Shown: one piece after another, positions 17,389 through 24,758 of the stretch
Position numbering within the stretch: the stretch's first letter is position 1
How the letters are laid out: each line of letters opens with the position of its first letter
Assembly: GCA_018267545.1 (NCBI GenBank)
Contig: JAFDYG010000399.1
Coordinates: 1 to 46,538 of the forward strand
Source: Bacteroidota bacterium
GTDB lineage: Bacteria; Bacteroidota; Bacteroidia; Chitinophagales; Chitinophagaceae
Length of the DNA: 46,538 nt
Direction of reading: 5' to 3'
Program-made: the position numbers and the translations under genes
Notes under the pieces: model-generated
What the model was told of the DNA's origin: nothing
Databases searched by the model: none
Seen by the model: only the letters and a program-made list of their open reading frames with translations

Positions 17389-19790
17389 TCGACCTTTAGA
17401 TTCTTTACAGGATTAAGAAGCGCGGTCTTCACCGCCTGAATACTCACCGTCGCCAGCGTTACCACAAGAACCATCACCCCCGCCAGCACAAACACCCCCC
17501 AGTCGATACGCTGCCGATACACAAACCCCTGCAGCCACTTCGTCATCGCCCACCACGCCAGGGGATACGCGATAAGGATCGCAATCAGCGCAAGACGGAT
17601 GAAGCCCCCCGACAGCAACATCGCCAGATTCGTCAGCGAAGCCCCCAGCACCTTCCGGATGCCAATCTCCTTCACCCGCTGCTTCGCCGCGTAAGACGAA
17701 AGACCAAAGAGCCCAAGACAAGCCAGCACGATCGCAATCCCGCTAAAAAGATTCATCACCTTTCCCAGGCGCTGCTCGGAGGCGTAGACTTTGTTATAGT
17801 CGTCATCGAGGAAATGATATTCGAAGGGCATATAGGGCGCAACCTGCTTCCAGGTAGACTCGAGGTGGGCAATCGTCTGCGGGATATGGTCGCCCGTAAT
17901 CCGCACCAGGAGCCGGTCGGCGCGCATGTCAGGGAAGAGGACCAGGGGTTTGATCGCATTGTGAAGCGAGGCGAAGTTGAAGTCTTTGACGACGCCTTTA
18001 ACTACACCGGGACGATTGTCCCCAAGAAACATACGCTTCCCGATCGCCTCCTGCGGCGTCCAGCCGAGGAGCCTAGCCGCCGTCTCATTTAAGACAAAAT
18101 GATAAAAAGCTCCCGTAACCGTATCACCCCTGTACCACGGCGTAGCATCCTTCACGTCCTGCTGCGTAATATCCTCACCCGCGACCAGCTGCAACCCCGT
18201 CGTCCGGATAAAATCCTCGTCGATAGGATCCCCGTTTACGGATAGCTGTTGGTCGTTGGTCATCGTGCTGCTCCGCATATTATATCCACCGACGATGCTC
18301 ACGGGCGACGCCGCGCAGTGGCTCAGGCTCAGCACGTCGCGATTGCCTTTTGCCAGGTTCTTTATATAGTCCATCCGGTCCAGCATCTTATAGCTCATCG
18401 GCAGCTGCATCACGCGCTCGCGGTCATAGCCCAGCTTCTTCTCCTGGATGTACCGCAGCTGGCCCTGCATGACGAACGTGGACACAATCAAAAACACCGA
18501 TATCACAAATTGAAACACGATCAGCGACTGACGAAGCCCCTGACCGCTGCGAGTATTCTTGAACGCACCCTTCAAAACCTTCACCGGCTGAAACTTCGCC
18601 AGGATCAACGCAGGATAGCTGCCCGCCGCCAGGCTTACCAGCACGGCCGTCAGCAAAGACAGTCCTAAAAACGGAAGCGAGAACAGAGAAGCGGCGGGAA
18701 GCTCACGATCCGCCAGGCGATTGAACGCCGGAAGACTCAACAAAACCACGCCGAGGCTAAGGACCACCGCGATCAGGCAGAGCAGGAAGGATTCGCCGAT
18801 AAATTGCCAGAATAACTGTCCCTTCCCCGCCCCGATTACCTTCCTGACTCCCACTTCCCTTGCCCTTTCCACGCTCCGGGCCGTACTCAGGTTGATATAG
18901 GTGGACCCTGCGATGACAAGGATCAACAGCGCCACCCCGGCCAAAATATAAACGTACACGATCGACGTCCCCGGCTCGAACCCCACATACTCGGAATACA
19001 AATGAATCCGCATAAACGGCTCGAGCAGGAAGTTGACCGAAGCCCCGGGCCCCGGCATCTCCTTCTTCATAAAGGCAGTGACCTTAGGCTGCAGCCTCGC
19101 AAAAGCGCTTTCATCCTTGAGCAGGAGAAAAGTCCCATAATTAGCGTCCCAATAGGTCTCCTCCTGGTTCGCATAGAGCGAAGAAAACGAAGCCAGGAAG
19201 TCGAACTTGAACTGGGAATTGGAAGGAACGTCGGCCATGACGCCGGTCACCTGGTAGAGGGTGCTGTCGGTGCCGACCCGGAGCAGCTTACCCATGGCCT
19301 CCCCCGGACCAAAATACCTTCGGGCCGTGGATTCGGTAAGAATCACCTTCTTCGGACCGCTCAACGCCGTAGCAGGGTCGCCCTTCAAAAGGCCGAAGCT
19401 AAACACCTGGAAGAAGCTGGAATCGGCATACATAAAACGCTTCTCCGTAAAAAGCCGATCCTCGTAGCCGATGATCCGGTCCCCCCGCATCGTCATCCGA
19501 ACCGCCGACTCGACCTCAGGAAAAGTCCGCTTAAAGGTCGGGGCGACCTTCGTGCTGGTGAAATTACCCCGTTGCCAGCCCTCCGCACCGCTAAAACGAT
19601 ACTCCATGATCACCCGGGCAATGCGTTTCCCATTGATTTCGAAGGAGTCATAGCTTAATTCGTGCCGGATAAACAGGGCGATCAGCAGGCAGCTGGAAAG
19701 CCCGATCGTCAGACCGAAGATGTTGATGGCCGAAGAAGTCTTGTTCTTTCGGAGGTTTCGGAGGGCAGTTCGGAGCCAGTTTTTGATCAT
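17385..19790 (-). CDS. MacB/FtsX-type ABC transporter permease, paralogue
   Basis: An 801-residue protein with the same double-FtsX architecture as the gene at 12326-14695. The N-terminal stretch MIKNWLRTALRNLRKNKTSS leads into membrane helix 1. The first FtsX signature is STARSVERAREVGVRKVIGA (about 308-327) and the second is KQRVKEIGIRKVLGA near the C-terminus, each followed by membrane helices. Large extracytoplasmic core domains lie between. No ATPase gene is nearby. The gene is followed with a 4-base overlap by the serine hydrolase, so the pair probably forms one transcription unit starting upstream of 19790. The substrate is unknown. Divergence from the other permease is considerable, so the duplication is old or the copies arrived separately. 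Confidence 0.93.
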   Translation of the reverse strand: MIKNWLRTALRNLRKNKTSSAINIFGLTIGLSSCLLIALFIRHELSYDSFEINGKRIARVIMEYRFSGAEGWQRGNFTSTKVAPTFKRTFPEVESAVRMTMRGDRIIGYEDRLFTEKRFMYADSSFFQVFSFGLLKGDPATALSGPKKVILTESTARRYFGPGEAMGKLLRVGTDSTLYQVTGVMADVPSNSQFKFDFLASFSSLYANQEETYWDANYGTFLLLKDESAFARLQPKVTAFMKKEMPGPGASVNFLLEPFMRIHLYSEYVGFEPGTSIVYVYILAGVALLILVIAGSTYINLSTARSVERAREVGVRKVIGAGKGQLFWQFIGESFLLCLIAVVLSLGVVLLSLPAFNRLADRELPAASLFSLPFLGLSLLTAVLVSLAAGSYPALILAKFQPVKVLKGAFKNTRSGQGLRQSLIVFQFVISVFLIVSTFVMQGQLRYIQEKKLGYDRERVMQLPMSYKMLDRMDYIKNLAKGNRDVLSLSHCAASPVSIVGGYNMRSSTMTNDQQLSVNGDPIDEDFIRTTGLQLVAGEDITQQDVKDATPWYRGDTVTGAFYHFVLNETAARLLGWTPQEAIGKRMFLGDNRPGVVKGVVKDFNFASLHNAIKPLVLFPDMRADRLLVRITGDHIPQTIAHLESTWKQVAPYMPFEYHFLDDDYNKVYASEQRLGKVMNLFSGIAIVLACLGLFGLSSYAAKQRVKEIGIRKVLGASLTNLAMLLSGGFIRLALIAILIAYPLAWWAMTKWLQGFVYRQRIDWGVFVLAGVMVLVVTLATVSIQAVKTALLNPVKNLKVE

Positions 19791-20163
19791 CTTGTCAGCT
19801 ATTTTGGTGTTACAATGTAGTTAAAGTTCTAATGTCGTGTAGTCGATTTTTTAATTGCATGTCATTATCACAACCTAAGTGTTTCCACTTAAAATAGGGT
19901 TTTTACAGTATCCGGGATTTGCACAGGCGGAAAAAACAGTGTTTCTATGCAGTCTGATTAGTTGATTACTCTTATTTCAGACCTTCCTCGCACGACTCCA
20001 TTAGTAGCATCTCTTAACTGCCCCATGGCATGTTTGGGCAGCTCCCTTAAAAACAGCACTGGACCGCTTGAGTCCAATTAGACTATCCAGAAAAGCGAAA
20101 TCAAAACATTCATCACCTGATTTCGGGCTGTACCCAGCTTGAAGTTAAAATTAATTGTGCACT
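19791..20163. other. Intergenic region between divergent permease and T9SS-cargo genes
   Basis: This 373-base, AT-rich divergent region holds the promoters of both flanking genes, but I see no clear TTG/TAnnTTTG pair. Two short hairpins are visible: CTGCCC...GGGCAG around 20016-20042, and GGAC...GTCC just downstream around 20062-20077. No coding sequence or RNA gene is recognisable. Confidence 0.5.
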
Positions 20164-21327
20164 ATGAAACATTTAGTACTTGCCTCTGCATGTGCGTCCA
20201 TGCTGTTACTATCGGGACTCCGGTCAAACGCTCAAACCACAACACCAGCCACAAACGGCACGGCGGCTGCTGACGTACCCTTTACAGGCAGCTCTTCTGC
20301 CTGGCTCACTCCATCAGGAGCCCTGACTGCGGGCGGCGGCACGGCAAACATAGCGTCGATCGCTGCTCTGTCACTTCTTTCGAATGTCTCTCCGGTATCC
20401 GATAACTTACAGATCACCGGCTTTGGATTCGCTATCCCATCGACCGCTACCATCAACGGCGTTACGGCAAGCGAAACCCGGCAGGCATCTGGCCTCAGCG
20501 TTACGCTCCTCGGCATTCCGCTGCTGGGTAGCGTATCCGATAACTCGGTGAGGCTGGTCGGAACCGGTGTTACATCGTCTAATCTGGCGAGCGGCACCAA
20601 CTGGTCCGGCTCTTCTACCACCGTTACCTATGGCAGCACCTCCACTATGTGGGGCTCGGCGCTTACTCCGACGATCGTCAATGATGCGACCTTTGGATTC
20701 GCCCACTCGGTCAACCTTATTGGACAAAATAATCCGATACTCGCGGTCTCGTTGATCCCCGGTGCGGCTGTCGATGTTGTGACGCTTACCGTCACCTACA
20801 CGATGCCCGTTACCCTGCCGATCAAATTGACAAACTGGTCCGCTACCCATACGGGCGACGTAAACGTGCTGAGGTGGTCGGCCAATACGACCGATCTTCC
20901 CGGTACCTTTATCGTCGAGCGCTCCTCCAATGGTAAAGACTGGAGCACGCTGGCGAATGTTGCAGCGCCCATCGGTCAGGCCGATTACAGCTATACCGAC
21001 GAGAACCCCTTTCAAACCGGCCCTACGTACTATCGTCTCCGCCTCCACAGCGACGGCGAAACCGATACATGGTCTTCGATTCAGGTGATTTCATCCGTAT
21101 CCCGGCCTGTGGTTACCCTTTACCCAAATCCTTTTATCGATAATATCAATGTCAGCAGCCCCAAAGCTTTCACGAAGGTCTCTGTTACGAATATCCAGGG
21201 CCAGACGATCTGGACCAAGACATTCGGAGGCGGTACGACAAACGCCCAGATCTCTACTTCGAGCTTTGCACACGGAACATATTTCGTCCAGGTTGATGGC
21301 AATACGTATAAAGTAATTAAAAACTAA
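20164..21327 (+). CDS. Secreted protein with T9SS type A sorting domain
   Basis: From ATG 20164 this is 387 residues; an in-frame TTG at 20155 is less likely because MKHLVLASACASMLLLSG gives a clean Sec signal. The mature part begins with a Thr/Ala/Ser-rich beta region (about 25-215) that I cannot assign to a family. A fibronectin-like segment follows (LPIKLTNWSATHTGDVNVLRW, then FIVERSSNGKDWSTL), common before Bacteroidota sorting domains. The C-terminal T9SS type A domain (about 305-387) has VVTLYPNPFIDNINV, a VTNIQGQTIW strand and a GTYFVQVDG strand before the basic end. The product is expected to be exported through the outer membrane and anchored or released. No catalytic motif is visible, so adhesin or structural roles are possible. 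Confidence 0.88.
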   Translation: MKHLVLASACASMLLLSGLRSNAQTTTPATNGTAAADVPFTGSSSAWLTPSGALTAGGGTANIASIAALSLLSNVSPVSDNLQITGFGFAIPSTATINGVTASETRQASGLSVTLLGIPLLGSVSDNSVRLVGTGVTSSNLASGTNWSGSSTTVTYGSTSTMWGSALTPTIVNDATFGFAHSVNLIGQNNPILAVSLIPGAAVDVVTLTVTYTMPVTLPIKLTNWSATHTGDVNVLRWSANTTDLPGTFIVERSSNGKDWSTLANVAAPIGQADYSYTDENPFQTGPTYYRLRLHSDGETDTWSSIQVISSVSRPVVTLYPNPFIDNINVSSPKAFTKVSVTNIQGQTIWTKTFGGGTTNAQISTSSFAHGTYFVQVDGNTYKVIKN

Positions 21328-21349
21328 CTATGGTTCGCCCGCGCTCGCG

Positions 21350-21484
21350 GGCACCGACCATGGCCTCTGGGATCAAGCAAGCAATCCGGCGTTTGGACGG
21401 CGCCGGATTTTTTTTGCGTTTCAGCGAGCCCCGCGCCGTCCAAACAATACGTTGGCCCGGCCAGATGCCGCAGGCATCGGTGCC
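21350..21484. repeat. Imperfect long inverted repeat (MITE- or REP-like)
   Basis: The left arm 21350-21403 and right arm 21433-21484 share three blocks in inverted orientation: GGCACCGA against TCGGTGCC at the tips (8 of 8), GGCCTCTGG against a copy differing at one base, and GTTTGGACGGCGC (21391-21403) against GCGCCGTCCAAAC (21433-21445), 13 of 13. The sequence between blocks differs in length. The terminator stem overlaps the left arm. The nature of the element, and whether other copies exist, cannot be seen from this window. Confidence 0.5.
21383..21415 (+). terminator. Intrinsic terminator of the T9SS-cargo gene
   Basis: AATCCGGCG (21383-21391) pairs perfectly with CGCCGGATT (21401-21409) and is followed by a run of eight T residues ending at 21415. 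It lies 55 bases after the stop codon. The last arm bases and the loop can also pair with 21433-21445, which would disrupt this stem, so two structures compete. Confidence 0.85.
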
Positions 21485-21604
21485 AGGCAGCTCCTTCAAG
21501 TTTACTCAACCCTCCGAACAACTAGGAAGCCAAAACATCTAAGTATTTTCACCGAGAAAACACCCCCACTAACCGCCCCCCCGACCTCCCTCCCCTATTG
21601 AATC

Positions 21605-21635
21605 TTGCCCAAGCCCCCATAACGCCATAGATTTG
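21605..21635 (+). promoter_or_regulatory. Bacteroidota housekeeping promoter of the LiaF-DUF4288-LytSR operon
   Basis: TTG at 21605-21607, a 20-base spacer, then TAGATTTG at 21628-21635, which matches the Bacteroidota -7 consensus TAnnTTTG exactly. Transcription would begin near 21640, about 12 bases before ATG 21652. The leader is therefore very short. Confidence 0.75.
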
Positions 21636-21651
21636 ACTAAAATTCAATGAC

Positions 21652-22512
21652 ATGGCAATTCCAGAAGATAACTATAGCAGAAGAGGGGGACCGGGGCGAG
21701 TCTGGGCAGGACTATTCCTGCTTGCGGTGGGCGGCGTCCTTCTCCTGAACCAGATGGGCTTTCCTATTCCCCAGTGGATCTTCAGCTGGCACATCCTCCT
21801 CATGGCCCTTGGCCTGTTCATCGGTCTGCGCCACAACTTCCGCGGCGCCGGCTGGCTCATCCTCCTCGCAATCGGCGGCATCTACACCATACAAGACTTT
21901 AACCCCGAATACGAGCTCCATCGCTTTATTTGGCCTGGCACCCTCATGCTGGTCGGCCTGATCATCATCCTGCGCCCGGGTCGCCATCGTTATCATGGCG
22001 AGTGGGAACACGACTGGCGTAACCGCAGTGCGCGATGGCAGCGCCGCTATGAACGCCGTTATGGCCAGCCCTATACGGCGGAAACGGACGCGACAGGCGT
22101 AAACAACCCCAACCCCAACGCGAGCAGCACGGGCGCCAGCACCAGCGCCTTTGGCTCCTCCCAATCCTATACCGCGGATGATTTTATCGACACGACTTCC
22201 ATCTTTGGCGGCGTTCATAAAAAAATCGTCTCGAAGAACTTCAAGGGCGGCGACATCACCACCATGCTCGGCGGCACCGAGATCGACTTGACGCAAGCCG
22301 ACTTCACCGGCACCGTCCGGCTCGACGTCACCCAGATCATGGGCGGCACCAAGATCATCGTGCCCCCGCACTGGGAAGTCCGGTCGGAAGTGACCGCGGT
22401 CTTCGCCGGCTTCGAAGACAAACGCCAGCAGCCCGCGATGACTAATCCCGATAAGATTTTGGTCATCCAGGGTACGTCCATCTTTGGAGGAATTGAACTC
22501 AAAAACTATTAA
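21652..22512 (+). CDS. LiaF-like membrane protein (LiaI-LiaF TM region plus LiaF C-terminal domain)
   Basis: A 286-residue protein. Residues about 15-110 form four closely spaced membrane helices of the LiaI/LiaF type (DUF5668-like), including WAGLFLLAVGGVLLLNQMG and WLILLAIGGIYTI. A polar Arg/Asn/Ser-rich linker (about 110-175) follows. The C-terminal LiaF domain (about 180-286) is a beta-helix with repeated TSIFGGVHKK, TTMLGGTEIDL, QIMGGTKIIVP and TSIFGGIELK turns. In Firmicutes LiaF restrains the envelope-stress kinase LiaS. Here the same fold is followed by a LytS-type kinase and its regulator in one operon, so a similar sensing role is a reasonable inference, not a demonstrated one. It is the first gene after a consensus promoter. 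Confidence 0.87.
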   Translation: MAIPEDNYSRRGGPGRVWAGLFLLAVGGVLLLNQMGFPIPQWIFSWHILLMALGLFIGLRHNFRGAGWLILLAIGGIYTIQDFNPEYELHRFIWPGTLMLVGLIIILRPGRHRYHGEWEHDWRNRSARWQRRYERRYGQPYTAETDATGVNNPNPNASSTGASTSAFGSSQSYTADDFIDTTSIFGGVHKKIVSKNFKGGDITTMLGGTEIDLTQADFTGTVRLDVTQIMGGTKIIVPPHWEVRSEVTAVFAGFEDKRQQPAMTNPDKILVIQGTSIFGGIELKNY

Positions 22513-22514
22513 CC

Positions 22515-22874
22515 ATGAACTGGTATCTCAGCAAGATTGTCTTCCGGATCATCTGCGGTGAAGGGGACCACACCGCGCAGTTCGACGAGCAGCTGCGTCT
22601 CATCTCGGCCAGCGACGAATGCGAAGCCTTTGCAAAAGCAACCGCCATCGGGCAGAGCGAACAGGACGACTTCTACAACCACGAGCAGCAGCTCGTCCAG
22701 TGGAAGTTTATCAACGTCGCCGAGCTATACCGGCTCAGCGGGCTCCTGGACGGCGCGGAAATGTATTCGCGTATACAGGAAAGCGATGACGCGGAGGCGT
22801 ATATCGATGCTACGCACCGGCGCGCCGAACATATCCGCAGCACGGGCACGCATAAGATATTGCGGCTGCTATAG
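22515..22874 (+). CDS. DUF4288 domain protein
   Basis: A 119-residue protein with no signal or membrane segment. It has the DUF4288 pattern: an N-terminal WYLSKIVFRIICG strand, a helix with DECEAFAKATAIG, then QLVQWKFINVAELYRL and DGAEMYSRI. The function of the domain is unknown. It begins 2 bases after the stop of the LiaF-like gene and precedes the kinase by 36 bases, so it is co-transcribed. It may be a cytoplasmic accessory of the signalling unit, but this rests on position alone. Confidence 0.85.
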   Translation: MNWYLSKIVFRIICGEGDHTAQFDEQLRLISASDECEAFAKATAIGQSEQDDFYNHEQQLVQWKFINVAELYRLSGLLDGAEMYSRIQESDDAEAYIDATHRRAEHIRSTGTHKILRLL

Positions 22875-22910
22875 CCCAACGTCGACCAAAATCATTTAAC
22901 TCAAAACTGC

Positions 22911-23975
22911 ATGGCCAAAGCTCCGCTAGCTACCGGCAAATTCTTACTGATCTTCCTCTCCTGGTGGGCCATCTGGGCCTTCCTCCAGATTTCTTTGCTG
23001 GTTGGCTTCGGTCTTTCCTTTAGCGCGGCCCTTACGGATAGCCTCGTCTCCAATACGCTCGTCGCTCTTTGCTGCGCGTTTATCAGTAATAACATGCAGT
23101 ATTATCTTCCTAAAAAGGAACGATACTGGTACATCTTATTTATAAGCCTTGGTCTTAGCGGCATAATCCTGCTTGCCTGCAAAGCCATCCTGGTGCCGCT
23201 GTTGAACGATAAAGCGCCCAGCGGCGGGGCTGCCGCATTCGACTATGCCGCCTTCTTCTCCAAGTCCTGGGCCGTCCGATATGATATCGTGTTTTTACAG
23301 GTCGGCTGTATGTCCATCCTCAGCGTCCTCTGGTACTCCTCCGAAGAGGAGCAGGAGAACCGCCAGCGCCGCAACGACGCCGAGCGCCTCTCCAAAGAAG
23401 CCGAGCTCTTCAAGCTCCGCCAGCAGCTCGCACCCCACTTCCTCTTCAACAGCCTCAACTCCATCAGCGCCCTCATCGGCAGCCAGCCCGAGCAGGCCCG
23501 TAAGATGATCCAGCAGCTGTCCGATTTTTTAAGAAACAACTTACGCAAGGAAGAGCAGCAGTGGGTCCTCCTCTCCGAGGAGCTTCAATACCTCGAACTC
23601 TATCTCGACATCGAAAAAGTCCGCTTCGGTCACCGCCTCAGCACCGAGGTCTCCTGCGAGGCCGGCTGCATGGCCTGCAAGCTGCCGCCGATGCTCCTGC
23701 AGCCGATCGTCGAGAACGCGATAAAATTTGGCCTGTACGATACCACCGATTCGGTTTGTATCTCCATCAAAGCCCGCGTCGAAGGCAGCTACGTCCGAAT
23801 CGACGTCCAGAATCCATTTGATCCCGAAACATCCAGACCCAAAAAAGGTACAGGCTTCGGCCTTACCTCAATCCAGAGGCGGCTCTATCTATTATTCGCC
23901 CGGCCCGATCTATTGGAAACGAAAGTCGAAAATAATTTATTCACTACCACCGTGAAAATACCGCAACAACCATGA
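22911..23975 (+). CDS. LytS/YehU-family sensor histidine kinase
   Basis: A 354-residue protein with four predicted membrane helices in the first 145 residues (about 8-32, 44-62, 70-95, 122-145). A cytoplasmic helix rich in Glu/Arg/Gln (about 145-170) leads into the His_kinase domain (PF06580 type). The phosphoacceptor is His176 in LAPHFLFNSLNSISALI. The ATPase part has the N-box PIVENAIKFG and the G-box GTGFGLTSIQRRL. No periplasmic ligand domain is present, so the signal must come through the membrane helices or a partner such as the LiaF-like protein. Its stop overlaps the start of the response regulator by 4 bases (ATGA, 23972-23975), so the two proteins are made in coupled fashion. Confidence 0.94.
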   Translation: MAKAPLATGKFLLIFLSWWAIWAFLQISLLVGFGLSFSAALTDSLVSNTLVALCCAFISNNMQYYLPKKERYWYILFISLGLSGIILLACKAILVPLLNDKAPSGGAAAFDYAAFFSKSWAVRYDIVFLQVGCMSILSVLWYSSEEEQENRQRRNDAERLSKEAELFKLRQQLAPHFLFNSLNSISALIGSQPEQARKMIQQLSDFLRNNLRKEEQQWVLLSEELQYLELYLDIEKVRFGHRLSTEVSCEAGCMACKLPPMLLQPIVENAIKFGLYDTTDSVCISIKARVEGSYVRIDVQNPFDPETSRPKKGTGFGLTSIQRRLYLLFARPDLLETKVENNLFTTTVKIPQQP

Positions 23976-24718
23976 TCAAGACCATTATCATCGACGACGA
24001 ACCGCTGGCCCGGATGATCGTCAAAGAATATCTGCAGTCTTACTCCTCCGAGATCGAGATCGTTGCCGAATGCAGCGATGGCTTCGAAGGCATCAAGGCC
24101 ATCCAGCAGCATCATCCCGACCTGATCTTTCTCGACATCCAGATGCCGAAGATCAATGGCTTCGAGATGCTCGAGCTGGTGGAGACGCCGCCCGCGGTGA
24201 TCTTTACGACGGCCTTCGACGAATATGCGATCAAGGCGTTCGAGAATCACGCAGTGGATTACCTACTAAAGCCTTTTAATAAAGAACGTTTCGACAAGTC
24301 ATTGCGGAAGTGGATTGACAACCGACCCGCCATTCCTACAACAACCAATACAGAAGCCCTCCTCGAAACCGCCGCCGAGTCCCCTTCCCAACAACAACGC
24401 ATCGTCGTCAAAACAGGCGGTAAAATAAAAATCATCCCCATCGAGGACATCCACTATCTCGAAGCCGCGGACGACTACGTCAAGATCCATACGCACGGCG
24501 GCGCCTTCCTGAAGAACCGCACGATGAGCTACTTCGAGAAGAATTTGGACCCCAATCAATTTGTCCGCACACACCGCAGCTATATCCTTAATATCCAACA
24601 GGTGACGCGTATCGACCCCTATGAAAAAGACAGCCACCTCTGTATCCTGCAGTCGGGCGCGCAAGTGCCTGTAAGTAAGGCTGGTTACGTAAAACTGAAG
24701 TCTGTGCTTGGGTTATAA
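23972..24718 (+). CDS. LytTR-family response regulator
   Basis: A 248-residue protein. The receiver domain (1-120) has the acidic pair Asp8/Asp9, the phosphorylation site Asp55 in LIFLDIQMPK, Thr in IFTTAFDEYA and Lys in LLKPFNKERF. A linker of about 25 residues leads to the LytTR DNA-binding domain (about 143-245) with KIKIIPIEDIHYLEAADDYV and VRTHRSYILNIQQV. LytTR regulators bind short direct repeats upstream of target genes. It is the cognate partner of the kinase just upstream. Targets are not apparent; the T9SS beta-helix gene that follows (24759) is one candidate because it lies on the same strand 40 bases later. A weak AT-only hairpin follows the stop. Confidence 0.95.
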   Translation: MIKTIIIDDEPLARMIVKEYLQSYSSEIEIVAECSDGFEGIKAIQQHHPDLIFLDIQMPKINGFEMLELVETPPAVIFTTAFDEYAIKAFENHAVDYLLKPFNKERFDKSLRKWIDNRPAIPTTTNTEALLETAAESPSQQQRIVVKTGGKIKIIPIEDIHYLEAADDYVKIHTHGGAFLKNRTMSYFEKNLDPNQFVRTHRSYILNIQQVTRIDPYEKDSHLCILQSGAQVPVSKAGYVKLKSVLGL

Positions 24719-24758
24719 GTAATAACATATTACTTTTATATACCCCAACCAGAGCAGT

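Larger units (their letters stand above)
21328..21651. other. Intergenic region with terminator, inverted repeats and promoter
   Basis: 324 bases without a believable gene. It opens with a perfect hairpin GCCCGCG/CGCGGGC at 21337-21352. The inverted-repeat element (21350-21484) and its internal terminator (21383-21415) follow, then a C-rich stretch (about 21560-21600), then the promoter of the LiaF-like operon (21605-21635). Short open frames here (for example 21330-21542) are repeats of the same palindromic sequence and have no coding character. Confidence 0.6.

Noticed and set aside
21317-21542. Several short open frames on both strands in the intergenic palindrome region
   Set aside because: They arise from the inverted repeats themselves and have no start signals or conserved features.
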